Shown: positions 44,293-52,340 of the stretch, one piece after another
How positions within the stretch are numbered: the first letter of the stretch is position 1
How the letters are laid out: each line of letters begins with the position of its first letter
NCBI GenBank assembly: GCA_002335425.1
Contig: DDCB01000009.1
Span: 1 to 63,257 of the forward strand
Length of the DNA: 63,257 bases
Reading direction: 5' to 3'
Source: Chthonomonas sp. UBA2017
GTDB lineage: Bacteria > Armatimonadota > Fimbriimonadia > Fimbriimonadales > Fimbriimonadaceae
Translations under genes and position numbers: made by a program
The notes under the pieces: model-generated
The model's database searches: none
What the model saw: the letters and a program-made list of their open reading frames with translations, nothing else
What the model was told of the DNA's origin: nothing

Positions 44293-45147
44293 GTGTCTGA
44301 ATCGCATGCGCTGAGTTACCCGATCCGAAGCCACTTGCTGCGGATGGAGGTTTGGGTTGAGAAAGCCTTGGCCTCGGTGCAGACCGAATTTCAGAAAATT
44401 GACATCGTCCAAAGTCCAGCGCTCGGCAAAATGCTCTTTTTGGACGGCCATGTCCAACTCGCGACGTTTGATGAACGGGCCTATCACGAGGCGTTAGTCC
44501 ACATCCCGTTGCTCTGTGTGCCGCATCCCAAGCGGGCCCTGGTGGTCGGAGGCGGCGATGGTGGAGTCTTGCGGGAGCTTTGCCGGCATCCCGAACTCGA
44601 ACAGATCGATATGGTCGAAATTGACGGGCAAGTCATTGAGACCTGCCGCGAACACCTGCCCGAGCTGAGCGACGGTGCGTTTGACGACCCTCGGGTCCAC
44701 CTCTTCTTGGAGGATGCCTTCCAATTTCGCAGCAAGGGCCGGGGCCCCTACGATCTCATCGTGATGGACATCACCGATGTCTACGAGGATGAAGAAGGCG
44801 AGCTGAGCGAGCAACTGTTTACGGATGCATTTCACCAAGACTGTCGGGCGATGCTGAGCGAGCGGGGCGTTTTGGTCTCCCAAGCCGACAACCACGTCTT
44901 TTGCCCCTACTCTCAGGCTGAAATCCAGTCCACGATGAGCCGGTTTTATTCGCAGGTCGGCAGCTATCACGCGCTGGTGCCGAGCTTTGGAGGATTTTCG
45001 GCGTACGTTTGGTGTTCGATGGGCACCTCAGTCGAACTTCATTCGATCGATCGAAATCGGCTCGATCAGCTGGACCTCGTGACGCTCAACGAGACGAGCC
45101 TCGCTTCGAGCTTTTCGGAGTTAGCATTTGGCGGTCCGGGAGCGTAG
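44293..45147 (+). CDS. speE: Spermidine synthase-like aminopropyltransferase
   Basis: A 284-residue polyamine synthase family protein; an in-frame ATG at 44248 would overlap the upstream gene. SpeE transfers aminopropyl from decarboxylated SAM to putrescine. Motifs are QKIDIVQSPALGKMLFLDGHVQ, DERAYHEALVHIPL, the SAM-binding VVGGGDGGVLRELCRH, MVEIDGQVIETC, and IVMDITDVYEDEEG. In the last, the usual catalytic DSTDP-type loop reads DITDV, so substrate range may differ. No speA or speD is in the window. The next gene is the proteasome-like one. Confidence 0.88.
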   Translation: MSESHALSYPIRSHLLRMEVWVEKALASVQTEFQKIDIVQSPALGKMLFLDGHVQLATFDERAYHEALVHIPLLCVPHPKRALVVGGGDGGVLRELCRHPELEQIDMVEIDGQVIETCREHLPELSDGAFDDPRVHLFLEDAFQFRSKGRGPYDLIVMDITDVYEDEEGELSEQLFTDAFHQDCRAMLSERGVLVSQADNHVFCPYSQAEIQSTMSRFYSQVGSYHALVPSFGGFSAYVWCSMGTSVELHSIDRNRLDQLDLVTLNETSLASSFSELAFGGPGA

Positions 45148-45152
45148 AGAAG

Positions 45153-45845
45153 ATGATGACACCGTTTGATTGGCAAGAAGGGATCGCAACTCGGGCGCAA
45201 TATATTGAGTCTCGGCTCATGGCGGGGACTCCGGTCGTCGCGGTGTCGCTGGACGCAGGCATTCTGATTTTCACCGTCCGGCGTCAAGCCCCCAAGATCT
45301 TTGAGATTTACGACCGGCTGGCTTATGCTGCAATCGGCCAGCTGAGCGACGTTGAATCCATGCGTGTGGCCGCGCTCGATTTTGCGCATCAAGAGGGCTT
45401 TCAGCGAAGCGAGCAAGACGTCACGATCCAGCGGGTGGTGAACGCTCTGAGCCAACCGCTCAAACGGGCCTTTGGCGACTTGACCGCCGCTCCGCTCATC
45501 GTTCGTTCGTTGTTTGCCGAACTCGGAAAGACCCCCTCCGAGGACCTCTTTTATTTGGTGGATTACGACGGAGACTTCTCGATTCGGCGCGGCTCGGCCT
45601 ATCTGCCCGGCGGCGCCGAGGCGGCCGAAAAGCTGAAAGAAGGCTTATCGAAGCTCGATTTCGCCAAGAAGACGCCTGAGGCAGCTCTGGAACTGCTGAA
45701 ACCAGTCTTGGCCTTGGCGATTGATCCCTCTGGATCGAAGAGCTTTGAATCTCTCACCGAGCTTCTGGTTCCAGAAGCGGCTCTTTTGGAGCGAGTGGTC
45801 GTCGGGGACGATCGATTTCGGATCATGCCCCCGCCTGCCGAATAA
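45153..45845 (+). CDS. Proteasome alpha-subunit-like protein
   Basis: A 230-residue protein whose sequence follows the actinobacterial PrcA alpha subunit. It begins PFDWQEGIATRAQYIESRLMAG. Strand pair VVAVSLDAGILIFTVRRQ follows, then KIFEIYDRLAYAAIGQLSDVESMRVAAL, HQEGFQRSEQDVTIQRVVNAL and FYLVDYDGDFSIRRGSAYLPGG. Alpha subunits form the inactive outer rings that gate the 20S core; as expected, no N-terminal catalytic Thr is present. No beta subunit, Pup or Mpa/ARC gene is in the window. It follows speE by five bases and precedes infA. A divergent stand-alone Ntn-fold role is the alternative. Confidence 0.75.
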   Translation: MMTPFDWQEGIATRAQYIESRLMAGTPVVAVSLDAGILIFTVRRQAPKIFEIYDRLAYAAIGQLSDVESMRVAALDFAHQEGFQRSEQDVTIQRVVNALSQPLKRAFGDLTAAPLIVRSLFAELGKTPSEDLFYLVDYDGDFSIRRGSAYLPGGAEAAEKLKEGLSKLDFAKKTPEAALELLKPVLALAIDPSGSKSFESLTELLVPEAALLERVVVGDDRFRIMPPPAE

Positions 45846-45857
45846 CCGATCTGCGGG

Positions 45858-45894
45858 CGAATCGATTCGTTGACGCTGAGGAATCCGTCATAAT
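45858..45894 (+). promoter_or_regulatory. infA promoter region with palindrome
   Basis: CGAATCGATTCG (45858-45869) is a perfect 12-base palindrome adjoining TTGACG (45870-45875). CATAAT lies at 45889-45894; the 13-base spacing is short for a sigma-70 promoter, so assignment of the -35 is uncertain. AGGAA lies four bases before the infA ATG. Confidence 0.4.
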
Positions 45895-45906
45895 AGTAGG
45901 AACTGT

Positions 45907-46170
45907 ATGCCAAGACGACCGATGCACCCGAAAAAAACGACCAACAAAGCCGACAAAGAAGAAGGCATTGAGTTGGAAGGCGTGGTGCTGGAGAACCTTC
46001 CGAACGCTCGATTTCGAGTCAAGCTGGACGAAGGCGACCTTGAGATTTTGGCGCACGTCAGCGGCAAGATGAGAATGCACTACATCCGCATTCTGCCGGG
46101 CGACCGGGTCCGGGTCGAGGTGTCGCCTTACGACCTGACCAAAGGCCGCATCACTTATCGCTTCAAATGA
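45907..46170 (+). CDS. infA: Translation initiation factor IF-1
   Basis: An 87-residue S1/OB-fold protein that binds the ribosomal A site during initiation. The core GIELEGVVLENLPNARFRVKL, LAHVSGKMRMHYIRILPGDRVRVE and SPYDLTKGRITYRFK is unmistakable. It carries a basic N-terminal extension of about 15 residues (PRRPMHPKKTTNKADKE) absent from most IF-1; a later ATG at codon 6 would shorten it. It is not in the usual place beside rpmJ, which lies 7 kb away on the other strand. Its 3' end overlaps the convergent kinase gene by 16 bases. Confidence 0.97.
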   Translation: MPRRPMHPKKTTNKADKEEGIELEGVVLENLPNARFRVKLDEGDLEILAHVSGKMRMHYIRILPGDRVRVEVSPYDLTKGRITYRFK

Positions 46171-46763
46171 ATCAGCGCTTCGGCGATTTTTTGAACTGAC
46201 CCATCGAGCGGCTCTTCGCCCGAGACGACCATCGTGGCGCGGCTCCGGCTTGGCAAAACAATGGTGTCTTGACAAGGGACCACTTGCGCTTGGTGCCGGG
46301 CCAAAACAGCGGCCGGATCGCGATGGAACGCGACCGTATCCCGCATGAACCGGCGCTGAAAAGCGACCTCGGGCCGAGTCTCAACGAAAATCCGGGTCGG
46401 CGTCAGGCTCACGAGCTCGTCCCACACGAGGGCAAAGAGCCCTTCGACGATCACCGCTGGCCCTGGCTGCACCAGCGAAGGTCGGTGCGACCGCGAAAAG
46501 GTCTCATGGTCGTACTTCGGCATGTCGACCGCCTCTCCGCGAATGAGCTGACGAAGGTGTTGCAGCAAAAGCCCATGCTCAATCGCCGACGGATCGTCGA
46601 AGTTGACCGCCTGCTTTTCCTCGTCGCTCAGGCTGTCGAACCCGTAATAATAGTCGTCAATCGAGACTTTGGTCGCTCCGAGTCGAAATGCCAATTGGTC
46701 CGCGAGCGTGGTTTTGCCACTACAGGAGATGCCCGCGATCAAGACCAAAGGGATGTCACTCAT
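46155..46763 (-). CDS. Uridine kinase-like P-loop kinase
   Basis: A 202-residue nucleoside/pantothenate-kinase-like P-loop protein. Start ATG 46763 overlaps the MFS stop (ATGA) and gives MSDIPLVLIAGISCSGKTTLADQLAF with Walker A GISCSGKTT. SIDDYYYGFDSLSDEEKQAVNFDDPSAIEH is the uridine kinase substrate region, MPKYDHETFSRS follows, and VIVEGLFALVWDEL is the Walker B region. It probably phosphorylates uridine or cytidine, but related phosphoribulokinase-like roles cannot be excluded. It forms an operon with the MFS gene. Confidence 0.82.
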   Translation of the reverse strand: MSDIPLVLIAGISCSGKTTLADQLAFRLGATKVSIDDYYYGFDSLSDEEKQAVNFDDPSAIEHGLLLQHLRQLIRGEAVDMPKYDHETFSRSHRPSLVQPGPAVIVEGLFALVWDELVSLTPTRIFVETRPEVAFQRRFMRDTVAFHRDPAAVLARHQAQVVPCQDTIVLPSRSRATMVVSGEEPLDGSVQKIAEALIHLKR

Positions 46764-48070
46764 GGGTTCTTGTCGATTGTGACCGATTCCGAAGGGGGAT
46801 CGGCCTTGAGAATCCTCAGAGAGAGAATCCAGCCGAAGATCAGGCATATTGCACAGCCCAAGAACGGGGAATAACGGCCGAAATCCGGATCGAGGTTTGG
46901 CAATCGGGCATAGAGCAACGACCCGAGCGGGGCGCCGATGATCGCGCCGACGCCCTGGGCCGTCATGATCGCCCCCAAGTTGGCGGCCCGTTTGTTAGGA
47001 TCGAGATCGGCGACACTCGCAAACCAAGCGGGGATCGTCAACAAAAAGCCGATACCGACAGGAATACCCCCGAGCGCTACCACCCAGAGACTTCGAAAGC
47101 TCGGCACAAACGCCCCCAATGCGATCATCGCCATGCCAAAACTACAAAGAGCAAGCCCGCGATGGACCGCGCGAGCCCGGCCCATGCGCTCCCCGAGTTT
47201 CGACATCGGCACGCTCAGGGCCATCATCGCCAAAAGGCCCGGCAAAACGATCAGGCCAAACCCCGATTCGGTCAGGCCAAACTGCTCTTTGGCGAAGATC
47301 TTGATGATCGCCATCGGGAATCCGATCGCCATAAACGTCGCGACCGCGAGCGTCAGATAGGCAGGAATGGCACGCGCGGTCTCGACGAGCTGGCTGAGCT
47401 GAAACCCGCCGCCCTCGGGCGAAGATTTGGAGAAACTGGCTCGCTGATCACTGCCCGAGGGCAAGAGCCGATATGCGGCGATCGCGACCCCGACAAACAA
47501 GATCGCAGAAAAGACCAGCGAGGCGTAGCGTTCGCCCGAGACGTCGTTGATGACCCCGCCCACTAAGAACGCCAGACCAATCCCGCCCAGATAACACATA
47601 TTCAGGAGCGACATCGCCTCTTGGCGTTGACCATCTTCCACCGTGTCACCCATGAGCGCAAATGCGGCCGGCCATAGCATCGCCGCCCCGAGCCCATCGA
47701 GGATGCGCAGCGAGACCAAGGACACCGTCTCCCACGCTCCGATATTGTGGGGGATCAAGATCGTCAGGACCGAGGTGACAAGAGAAATGGCCGGTCCGAT
47801 CACGATGAGTCGTTTGCGACCAAATCGATCCGCGAGCTGCCCCATCGGACCTTTGAAAAGCGCCTCGCTCAGCAAGAACGCGACGAGCACAAACCCGATG
47901 ACATCCTCGTCGTAGCCCCGGTCAAACTTGAGATAGACCGGCATCGCCGACAGATTCAGGACCGCATAACCGATCTCGGCCAAAAGGGCGATGATCAGCA
48001 AGCGCACGACCGGTTTTTGCCGGAAGAGCGGACTCGTCCTTGGTCCAAGATACTGAATCTTTTGCTTCAT
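46760..48070 (-). CDS. Major facilitator superfamily transporter
   Basis: A 436-residue protein with about twelve membrane helices. The MFS loop signature GQLADRFGRKRLIV is near residue 78, and SVPMSKLGERMGRARAVHRG is the matching loop of the second half. WPAAFALMGDTVEDGQRQEAMSLLN fits drug/metabolite exporters. The substrate is unknown; coupling to the uridine kinase-like gene suggests nucleosides or a related metabolite, as inference only. Confidence 0.9.
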   Translation of the reverse strand: MKQKIQYLGPRTSPLFRQKPVVRLLIIALLAEIGYAVLNLSAMPVYLKFDRGYDEDVIGFVLVAFLLSEALFKGPMGQLADRFGRKRLIVIGPAISLVTSVLTILIPHNIGAWETVSLVSLRILDGLGAAMLWPAAFALMGDTVEDGQRQEAMSLLNMCYLGGIGLAFLVGGVINDVSGERYASLVFSAILFVGVAIAAYRLLPSGSDQRASFSKSSPEGGGFQLSQLVETARAIPAYLTLAVATFMAIGFPMAIIKIFAKEQFGLTESGFGLIVLPGLLAMMALSVPMSKLGERMGRARAVHRGLALCSFGMAMIALGAFVPSFRSLWVVALGGIPVGIGFLLTIPAWFASVADLDPNKRAANLGAIMTAQGVGAIIGAPLGSLLYARLPNLDPDFGRYSPFLGCAICLIFGWILSLRILKADPPSESVTIDKNP

Positions 48071-48195
48071 CGTCGCCTGCTTCCAAGCTTTTCTGATCCA
48101 CCTTCAAGCTACCCGAAGATCGCCAACATAGAATTTCAGAAGGAGACTCTTGCTTGGCTCTCCATTCATTAGGAAGTGTGTTAGATTATGGAGGT

Positions 48196-49101
48196 ATGGC
48201 AGGAAATCCAAGAGTCTTCTTCTCACATAGTTCGCGCGATCAAGACCTCATGAAGGAAATCGTCACAGGTGCCCAGATAGCGCTGAACCTCAAGCGAGAA
48301 GATATACGATGCACGAGCTTAGATGGATACGACATCCCGAGCGGTGAAGACATTGTGGCACGACTACAAGAGGACGGTGCGGAATCTGACTGTTTCGTGG
48401 CCGTGGTAACTCCCGATAGCATTCGGTCATCTTGGGTTCTCTTTGAGCTGGGCGCAAGGTGGGGTATTCAAAGACATTTGGTCGTTGTGATCGCTGCGGG
48501 GGCTGCATTTGGTGATATTCCGCCCACGATCGCGCAGAGAAAGGCGCGTCGGTGCACCCGAGACGACTTAGAGATACTATTTCAGGAAATCGCTGACTTA
48601 CTGAACACAAAGATGGACATTGGATCTGGTCGGCGGTATTTTGAAGCCGCGGAGAAGTTATCCGAAGCTAAAGCCCAGTTCAGAGTGAGTGAACAGTTAT
48701 CGAGTTGGAATTATGATGCTGAGCGCACAGAGCTCACCGTGGTCAAGTTTAGGAAGCCATTTGAAATGGAATTGGTGGGTAGAACGATTCCTTTTGAGGT
48801 TGAAGTACATCCGCCCACGTTCGGCCCAGACAAGCTTTGGATTTTTCATGAAGTCGGCGGCTTGGCTTGGCCAAAGACTGAAGTAGATGTTAGTGGAGGC
48901 TACGGCAGCGGGACAACTGTTGAAGGGGGAACTCCACCGCATGGTGCAATGGTGCTTAGCGCGGTACTGCTAAATCCTCAGGCTGCTGAAACCGTTAACG
49001 CCTGGATGGAATCAGGTAGAGCATCCAACCACTGGCCTGGCCTGAACTCGATCAAAGGGGCAATCCGCGTCGGAAGCGTCAAAGTCATTGTGAAAACTTG
49101 A
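48196..49101 (+). CDS. TIR-domain protein, possible NADase defence effector
   Basis: A 301-residue protein from ATG 48196, directly after GGAGG. The N-terminal 150 residues form a TIR domain: RVFFSHSSRDQDLMKEIV, IRCTSLDGYDIPSGEDIVARL, CFVAVVTPDSIRSSWVLFELGARWG, with the probable catalytic Glu at 84. Bacterial TIR domains often cleave NAD+ in antiphage immunity. The C-terminal 130 residues (FEMELVGRTIPFEVEVHPPTF onward) are beta-rich and unrecognised, perhaps a sensor. Base composition is visibly more AT-rich than the neighbours, suggesting recent acquisition. No partner gene (Thoeris, SAVED, pAgo) is present. Confidence 0.8.
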   Translation: MAGNPRVFFSHSSRDQDLMKEIVTGAQIALNLKREDIRCTSLDGYDIPSGEDIVARLQEDGAESDCFVAVVTPDSIRSSWVLFELGARWGIQRHLVVVIAAGAAFGDIPPTIAQRKARRCTRDDLEILFQEIADLLNTKMDIGSGRRYFEAAEKLSEAKAQFRVSEQLSSWNYDAERTELTVVKFRKPFEMELVGRTIPFEVEVHPPTFGPDKLWIFHEVGGLAWPKTEVDVSGGYGSGTTVEGGTPPHGAMVLSAVLLNPQAAETVNAWMESGRASNHWPGLNSIKGAIRVGSVKVIVKT

Positions 49102-49141
49102 GCGTGAATCAACTCTTCACTCACCCCCCCCCAAACAGAAC

Positions 49142-49174
49142 GTCGGCGCAGAACCGAGAGGATTCTGCGCCGAC
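49142..49174. terminator. Hairpin ending the rplM-rpsI operon
   Basis: GTCGGCGCAGAA (49142-49153) pairs perfectly over 12 bases with TTCTGCGCCGAC (49163-49174), loop of nine. On the minus strand it follows the rpsI stop by about 25 bases. A run of nine C residues lies at 49124-49132 beyond it. It probably acts for both converging genes although T-tracts are poor. Confidence 0.75.
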
Positions 49175-49198
49175 TGAACATGAGTCGAAAACCGCGCC

Positions 49199-49594
49199 TT
49201 AGCGCTTGACGAATTGGAAGCCGCGTCGGGCCTTTTTGCGTCCGTACTTCTTGCGTTCCTTGACGCGCTGGTCGCGAGTCAAGAAGCCGCCTCGTCGGAG
49301 CTCTTTGCGGAGTTCCGGATCGTACTCGACCAAGGCGCGGGCGATCCCGAGTCGGACCGCACCTGCTTGCCCCGTGATGCCGCCGCCTTTGGTGGCGATG
49401 CTCACGTCAAACTTGCCTTCCATCCCGAGCCAAACGAGCGGGCTTTGGACGAGGATTTCCAGGACCGGTCGGCCCAGATATTCCTTGTAATCGCGGTCAT
49501 TGATGGTCAGATGGCCCTCGCCGGGCTTGATCCAGACGCGAGCGATGGCGCATTTGCGTCGCCCGGTTCCGTAATTGGTGTCTTTGCCTCGCAT
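49199..49594 (-). CDS. rpsI: Small-subunit ribosomal protein S9
   Basis: A 131-residue S9 with the usual GTGRRKCAIARVWIKPGEG opening, INDRDYKEYLGRP, GGGITGQAGAVRLGIARAL, and the basic tail ending ARRGFQFVKR that reaches the P-site tRNA. It has a short N-terminal lead (MRGKDTNY). It is the last gene of the leftward ribosomal operon, two bases after rplM. Confidence 0.98.
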   Translation of the reverse strand: MRGKDTNYGTGRRKCAIARVWIKPGEGHLTINDRDYKEYLGRPVLEILVQSPLVWLGMEGKFDVSIATKGGGITGQAGAVRLGIARALVEYDPELRKELRRGGFLTRDQRVKERKKYGRKKARRGFQFVKR

Positions 49595-49596
49595 AA

Positions 49597-50034
49597 TTAG
49601 TCCTTCGTGATGCTCAGAATCTCAGGGCTTTGAGCGGCGTGGGGATGATCCGGGCCGGCATAGACCTTGAGCTTTCGAAAAATCTGATGGCCGAGCTTGG
49701 TCTTGGGAGTCATGCCCCAAACGACCTTTTCGATCAACTTTTCCGGCTTGGTTTCGAGCATTTTGTCTCGGCTGATGTTGCGGAGTCCGCCTGGCCACAT
49801 CGTGTGCCAATAGATCAGCTCGTCGCCCTTTCGCCCTGTCATCAAGACCTTATCGGCGTTGATGACGATGACAAAGTCACCACAGTCTTGGTTATAGGCG
49901 AAGATCGGCTTGTGCTTGCCGCGCAAAATCTGCGCGACCTGGGCCGCCAAACGGCCGAGCGGAACACCGGCGGCGTCCACCACATACCATTTCCTCTCCA
50001 GATTGTCCGGATTTACGGTTGTCGTTCGATTCAT
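49597..50034 (-). CDS. rplM: Large-subunit ribosomal protein L13
   Basis: A 145-residue L13, an early-assembly 50S protein. Signatures include KWYVVDAAGVPLGRLAAQVAQ, LRGKHKPIFAYNQDCGDFVIVIN, and KVVWGMTPKTKLGHQIFRKLKVY. The normal rplM-rpsI pairing is preserved, here downstream of truA by 42 bases. Confidence 0.98.
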   Translation of the reverse strand: MNRTTTVNPDNLERKWYVVDAAGVPLGRLAAQVAQILRGKHKPIFAYNQDCGDFVIVINADKVLMTGRKGDELIYWHTMWPGGLRNISRDKMLETKPEKLIEKVVWGMTPKTKLGHQIFRKLKVYAGPDHPHAAQSPEILSITKD

Positions 50035-50076
50035 ATTCTTTCTCGTTCCATCAAATTGTGTTCTTGAAAAAGCCGT

Positions 50077-50877
50077 TCAGCGGGTCCGGTGGTCTTGAAG
50101 TACCCTCCCGTAGCGAACTCTCATCAGAGTCAGCCCTCGGGCGGGCAGGACCACGGGTCCTTGGAGCTGGTCTCGGTGGATCGGATCGAGGAGCCATCGA
50201 ACATCTTGGGCGGGGCGGTGACCCCGGCCGATTTCATAGAGGGCCCCACTGATCCGCCGCATCATGCCTCGGATGAAGGCTTGTCCGACCACATCGACCC
50301 AAATTTCGTCGCGGACTCGGGAAACTTTCACCGAGAGGACCTTGCGGACCGTGTTGTCGGTGGCGTTCATCTCCTCGCTCAGACCTCGAAAGTCATGCGT
50401 TCCCACGAGGTCTTGCGCCGCGAGTTGCATCGCGCTCAGGTCCAACGTTCTCCAGGTTCGATACACGTATCGATTCCGAAGCGGATCGTGGTTTTGGCAA
50501 AGAATTCGATACCGATACCAGCGATCTTGAGCGCAGAACCGGCTGTGAAAGCTCGGCGGTACTTGCCTCGACTGATGCACGGCCACGTCGGGCGGGAGCA
50601 CTTGATTGAGTGCGAGCGCCCAGCGTTCGGGCGGCAAAGCGACCTGGCTGTCGAAGTGACACACTTGACCCCGGGCGTGCGCTCCGCCATCGGTGCGACT
50701 AGCTCCTACGATCTCGATATCTTCGCCCGAGACCTGGCGAACGGCAGTTTTCAATGTACTTTGCACGGACCGAAGTCCTTGCTGCGCGGCCCAGCCGCAA
50801 AACTCGCCGCCGTCATAGCCGACGTCGAGCCGAATCCGTTTAGTCGACAAGCTCCAAAACAGCGGTCGGGGCGCCAT
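50077..50877 (-). CDS. truA: tRNA pseudouridine(38-40) synthase TruA
   Basis: TruA isomerises uridines 38-40 of tRNA anticodon arms. Motifs are RLDVGYDGGEFCGWAAQ, the catalytic Asp in GASRTDGGAHARGQVCHF, RFCAQDRWYRYRILC and GQAFIRGMMRRISGALYEIG. The start is uncertain: ATG 50877 (used here) lies inside the end of rplQ with GAGGAG touching it. TTG 50850, overlapping the rplQ stop, would give the family-typical N-terminus and 257 residues. The frame is open further upstream. It sits between rplQ and rplM as in many bacteria. Confidence 0.93.
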   Translation of the reverse strand: MAPRPLFWSLSTKRIRLDVGYDGGEFCGWAAQQGLRSVQSTLKTAVRQVSGEDIEIVGASRTDGGAHARGQVCHFDSQVALPPERWALALNQVLPPDVAVHQSRQVPPSFHSRFCAQDRWYRYRILCQNHDPLRNRYVYRTWRTLDLSAMQLAAQDLVGTHDFRGLSEEMNATDNTVRKVLSVKVSRVRDEIWVDVVGQAFIRGMMRRISGALYEIGRGHRPAQDVRWLLDPIHRDQLQGPVVLPARGLTLMRVRYGRVLQDHRTR

Positions 50878-51289
50878 CTCCTCGGCGCGTCCCGGTTCGG
50901 GTGATTCGGGTGTAGCCGCCGGGGCGCGTGGCGTAGCGCGAGGCGACGTTGTCGAACATGTGCTTGACCAGGTCCTCGCCATTGATCAGCGAGCGCTCTT
51001 GCATGATGAGGAGCTTTTCAAACTCCATCTTGCCGGCGAGTAGCTTGGCGGGCTTCGGGGTGCTGGGGCAGTGGCCCGCCAGAACCGCGCGAACCCGTCG
51101 GCGCGAAGCGAGATCGTCCTTTTTGGCGGTCGTGATCAGCTTTTCGACGATGCGTTGCACCTCTTTGGCCCGGCCCCAGGTGGTGTGCACGTAGCCATGT
51201 CGAATGAGCTGGCGCGCCAAATTCGTCAGCAGGTGTTTGCGCTGATCGCTCGGCAGTCCAAGTTTCCTTCTATCAACTTTATGTCGCAT
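50840..51289 (-). CDS. rplQ: Large-subunit ribosomal protein L17
   Basis: A 149-residue L17. The N-terminal MRHKVDRRKLGLPSDQRKHL, LARQLIRHGYVHTTWGRAKE and ASRYATRPGGYTRITRTGTR are diagnostic. A short C-terminal tail ends VLELVD. It follows rpoA as in the conserved alpha operon, and its end overlaps truA. Confidence 0.98.
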   Translation of the reverse strand: MRHKVDRRKLGLPSDQRKHLLTNLARQLIRHGYVHTTWGRAKEVQRIVEKLITTAKKDDLASRRRVRAVLAGHCPSTPKPAKLLAGKMEFEKLLIMQERSLINGEDLVKHMFDNVASRYATRPGGYTRITRTGTRRGDGAPTAVLELVD

Positions 51290-51326
51290 CGTCGTTTCTC
51301 TTTTTGAATGCTAGGGGGCTTCGATC

Positions 51327-52319
51327 TTAGTCGAAATCCTCGTCTTCGTCATCGAGCAGATCGACGGCTCGATAGCCGCCCTTGGGCGGTCGAATCGTCA
51401 AGCCGTGCTCGGCCAGCTTGTCTCGAACTTCCGTCAGAGACTTCTTGCCGAAGCCTCGGATGCTCGTCAAATCGGTTTCGGTGGCTATCGCCAGGTGGCG
51501 AAGCGTCAGGAGTCCGGCTCGGCGCAAGCAGTTAAATGTGCGTTGCGAAAAGTCCATCTCCTCGATCTTCAGCTCCGGCACGTTGGCGAGCTCGGGGGCG
51601 AGATCCTCTTCTTCTTCGAAATCGAGCTCCATGCCTCGTCGGCCCAAGTCTTCGAACATTCGGAAGTACTTAGTGAGGATGATAGAGGCTTGGGTCACTG
51701 CGTCGTTCGGCAACACCGAGCCGTTGGTGGCAACTTCCAACACGAGCCGCTCATAGTCCGTGCGAGTTCCGACCCGGGTCGCTTCGACCGTGTAGCCGAC
51801 TCGCCGAACGGGGGTGAACTGCGATCCGGTCGCAAGGATGCCGATGACACCGCGATATTTTTCGTGATTTTGTGGGAGCACGTAGCCGGTTCCCCAGCCA
51901 ACATACAACTCCATGTTGAGGCTGGCCCCCGAGTCGCTGATCGTCGTGATGTAGCAATCGGTATTCACGACTTGCACGCTTTCGGGGCAGACGATGTCGG
52001 CTCCCGTCACTCGGCCGGGGCCTTTCACATCGATCCGCAAGACGACTTCTTCGGGCGGCATTCCGTCCCCGAGATAGCGAATCGACAGGTCCTTCAGATT
52101 TTGGAGGAGCTCGGTCGCATCTTCGCGGCAACCCGGGATCGCGGCGAACTCGTGAAAGACCTTGTCGATGCGTACGGCCGTGACCGCCGCACCATAGATC
52201 GAGCTCAGCAAGACCCGTCGCAGGGCGTTGCCGATCGTTTGGCCGTACCCGCGCTCAAGCGGCTCCAGCACAAATTTCCCGACGGTCGGATTGAGTTCGA
52301 GGGTGGAAATATGAGGCAT
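51327..52319 (-). CDS. rpoA: RNA polymerase alpha subunit
   Basis: A 330-residue alpha subunit. The N-terminal assembly domain includes LEPLERGYGQTIGNALRRVLLSS and ATRVGTRTDYERLVLEVATNG. The C-terminal DNA- and activator-contacting domain (about 245-315) includes FNCLRRAGLLTLRHLAIATE and LTSIRGFGKKSLTEVRDKLAE. An acidic tail ends DDEDEDFD. rpsD, which separates rpsK and rpoA in E. coli, is absent here as in Bacillus. Confidence 0.98.
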   Translation of the reverse strand: MPHISTLELNPTVGKFVLEPLERGYGQTIGNALRRVLLSSIYGAAVTAVRIDKVFHEFAAIPGCREDATELLQNLKDLSIRYLGDGMPPEEVVLRIDVKGPGRVTGADIVCPESVQVVNTDCYITTISDSGASLNMELYVGWGTGYVLPQNHEKYRGVIGILATGSQFTPVRRVGYTVEATRVGTRTDYERLVLEVATNGSVLPNDAVTQASIILTKYFRMFEDLGRRGMELDFEEEEDLAPELANVPELKIEEMDFSQRTFNCLRRAGLLTLRHLAIATETDLTSIRGFGKKSLTEVRDKLAEHGLTIRPPKGGYRAVDLLDDEDEDFD

Positions 52320-52340
52320 AGCAGTTTCGGAAAAATGGGG

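Noticed and set aside
49124..49132. Run of nine C residues, considered as a phase-variation tract
   Set aside because: It lies outside any coding region and promoter, between a stop codon and a terminator.
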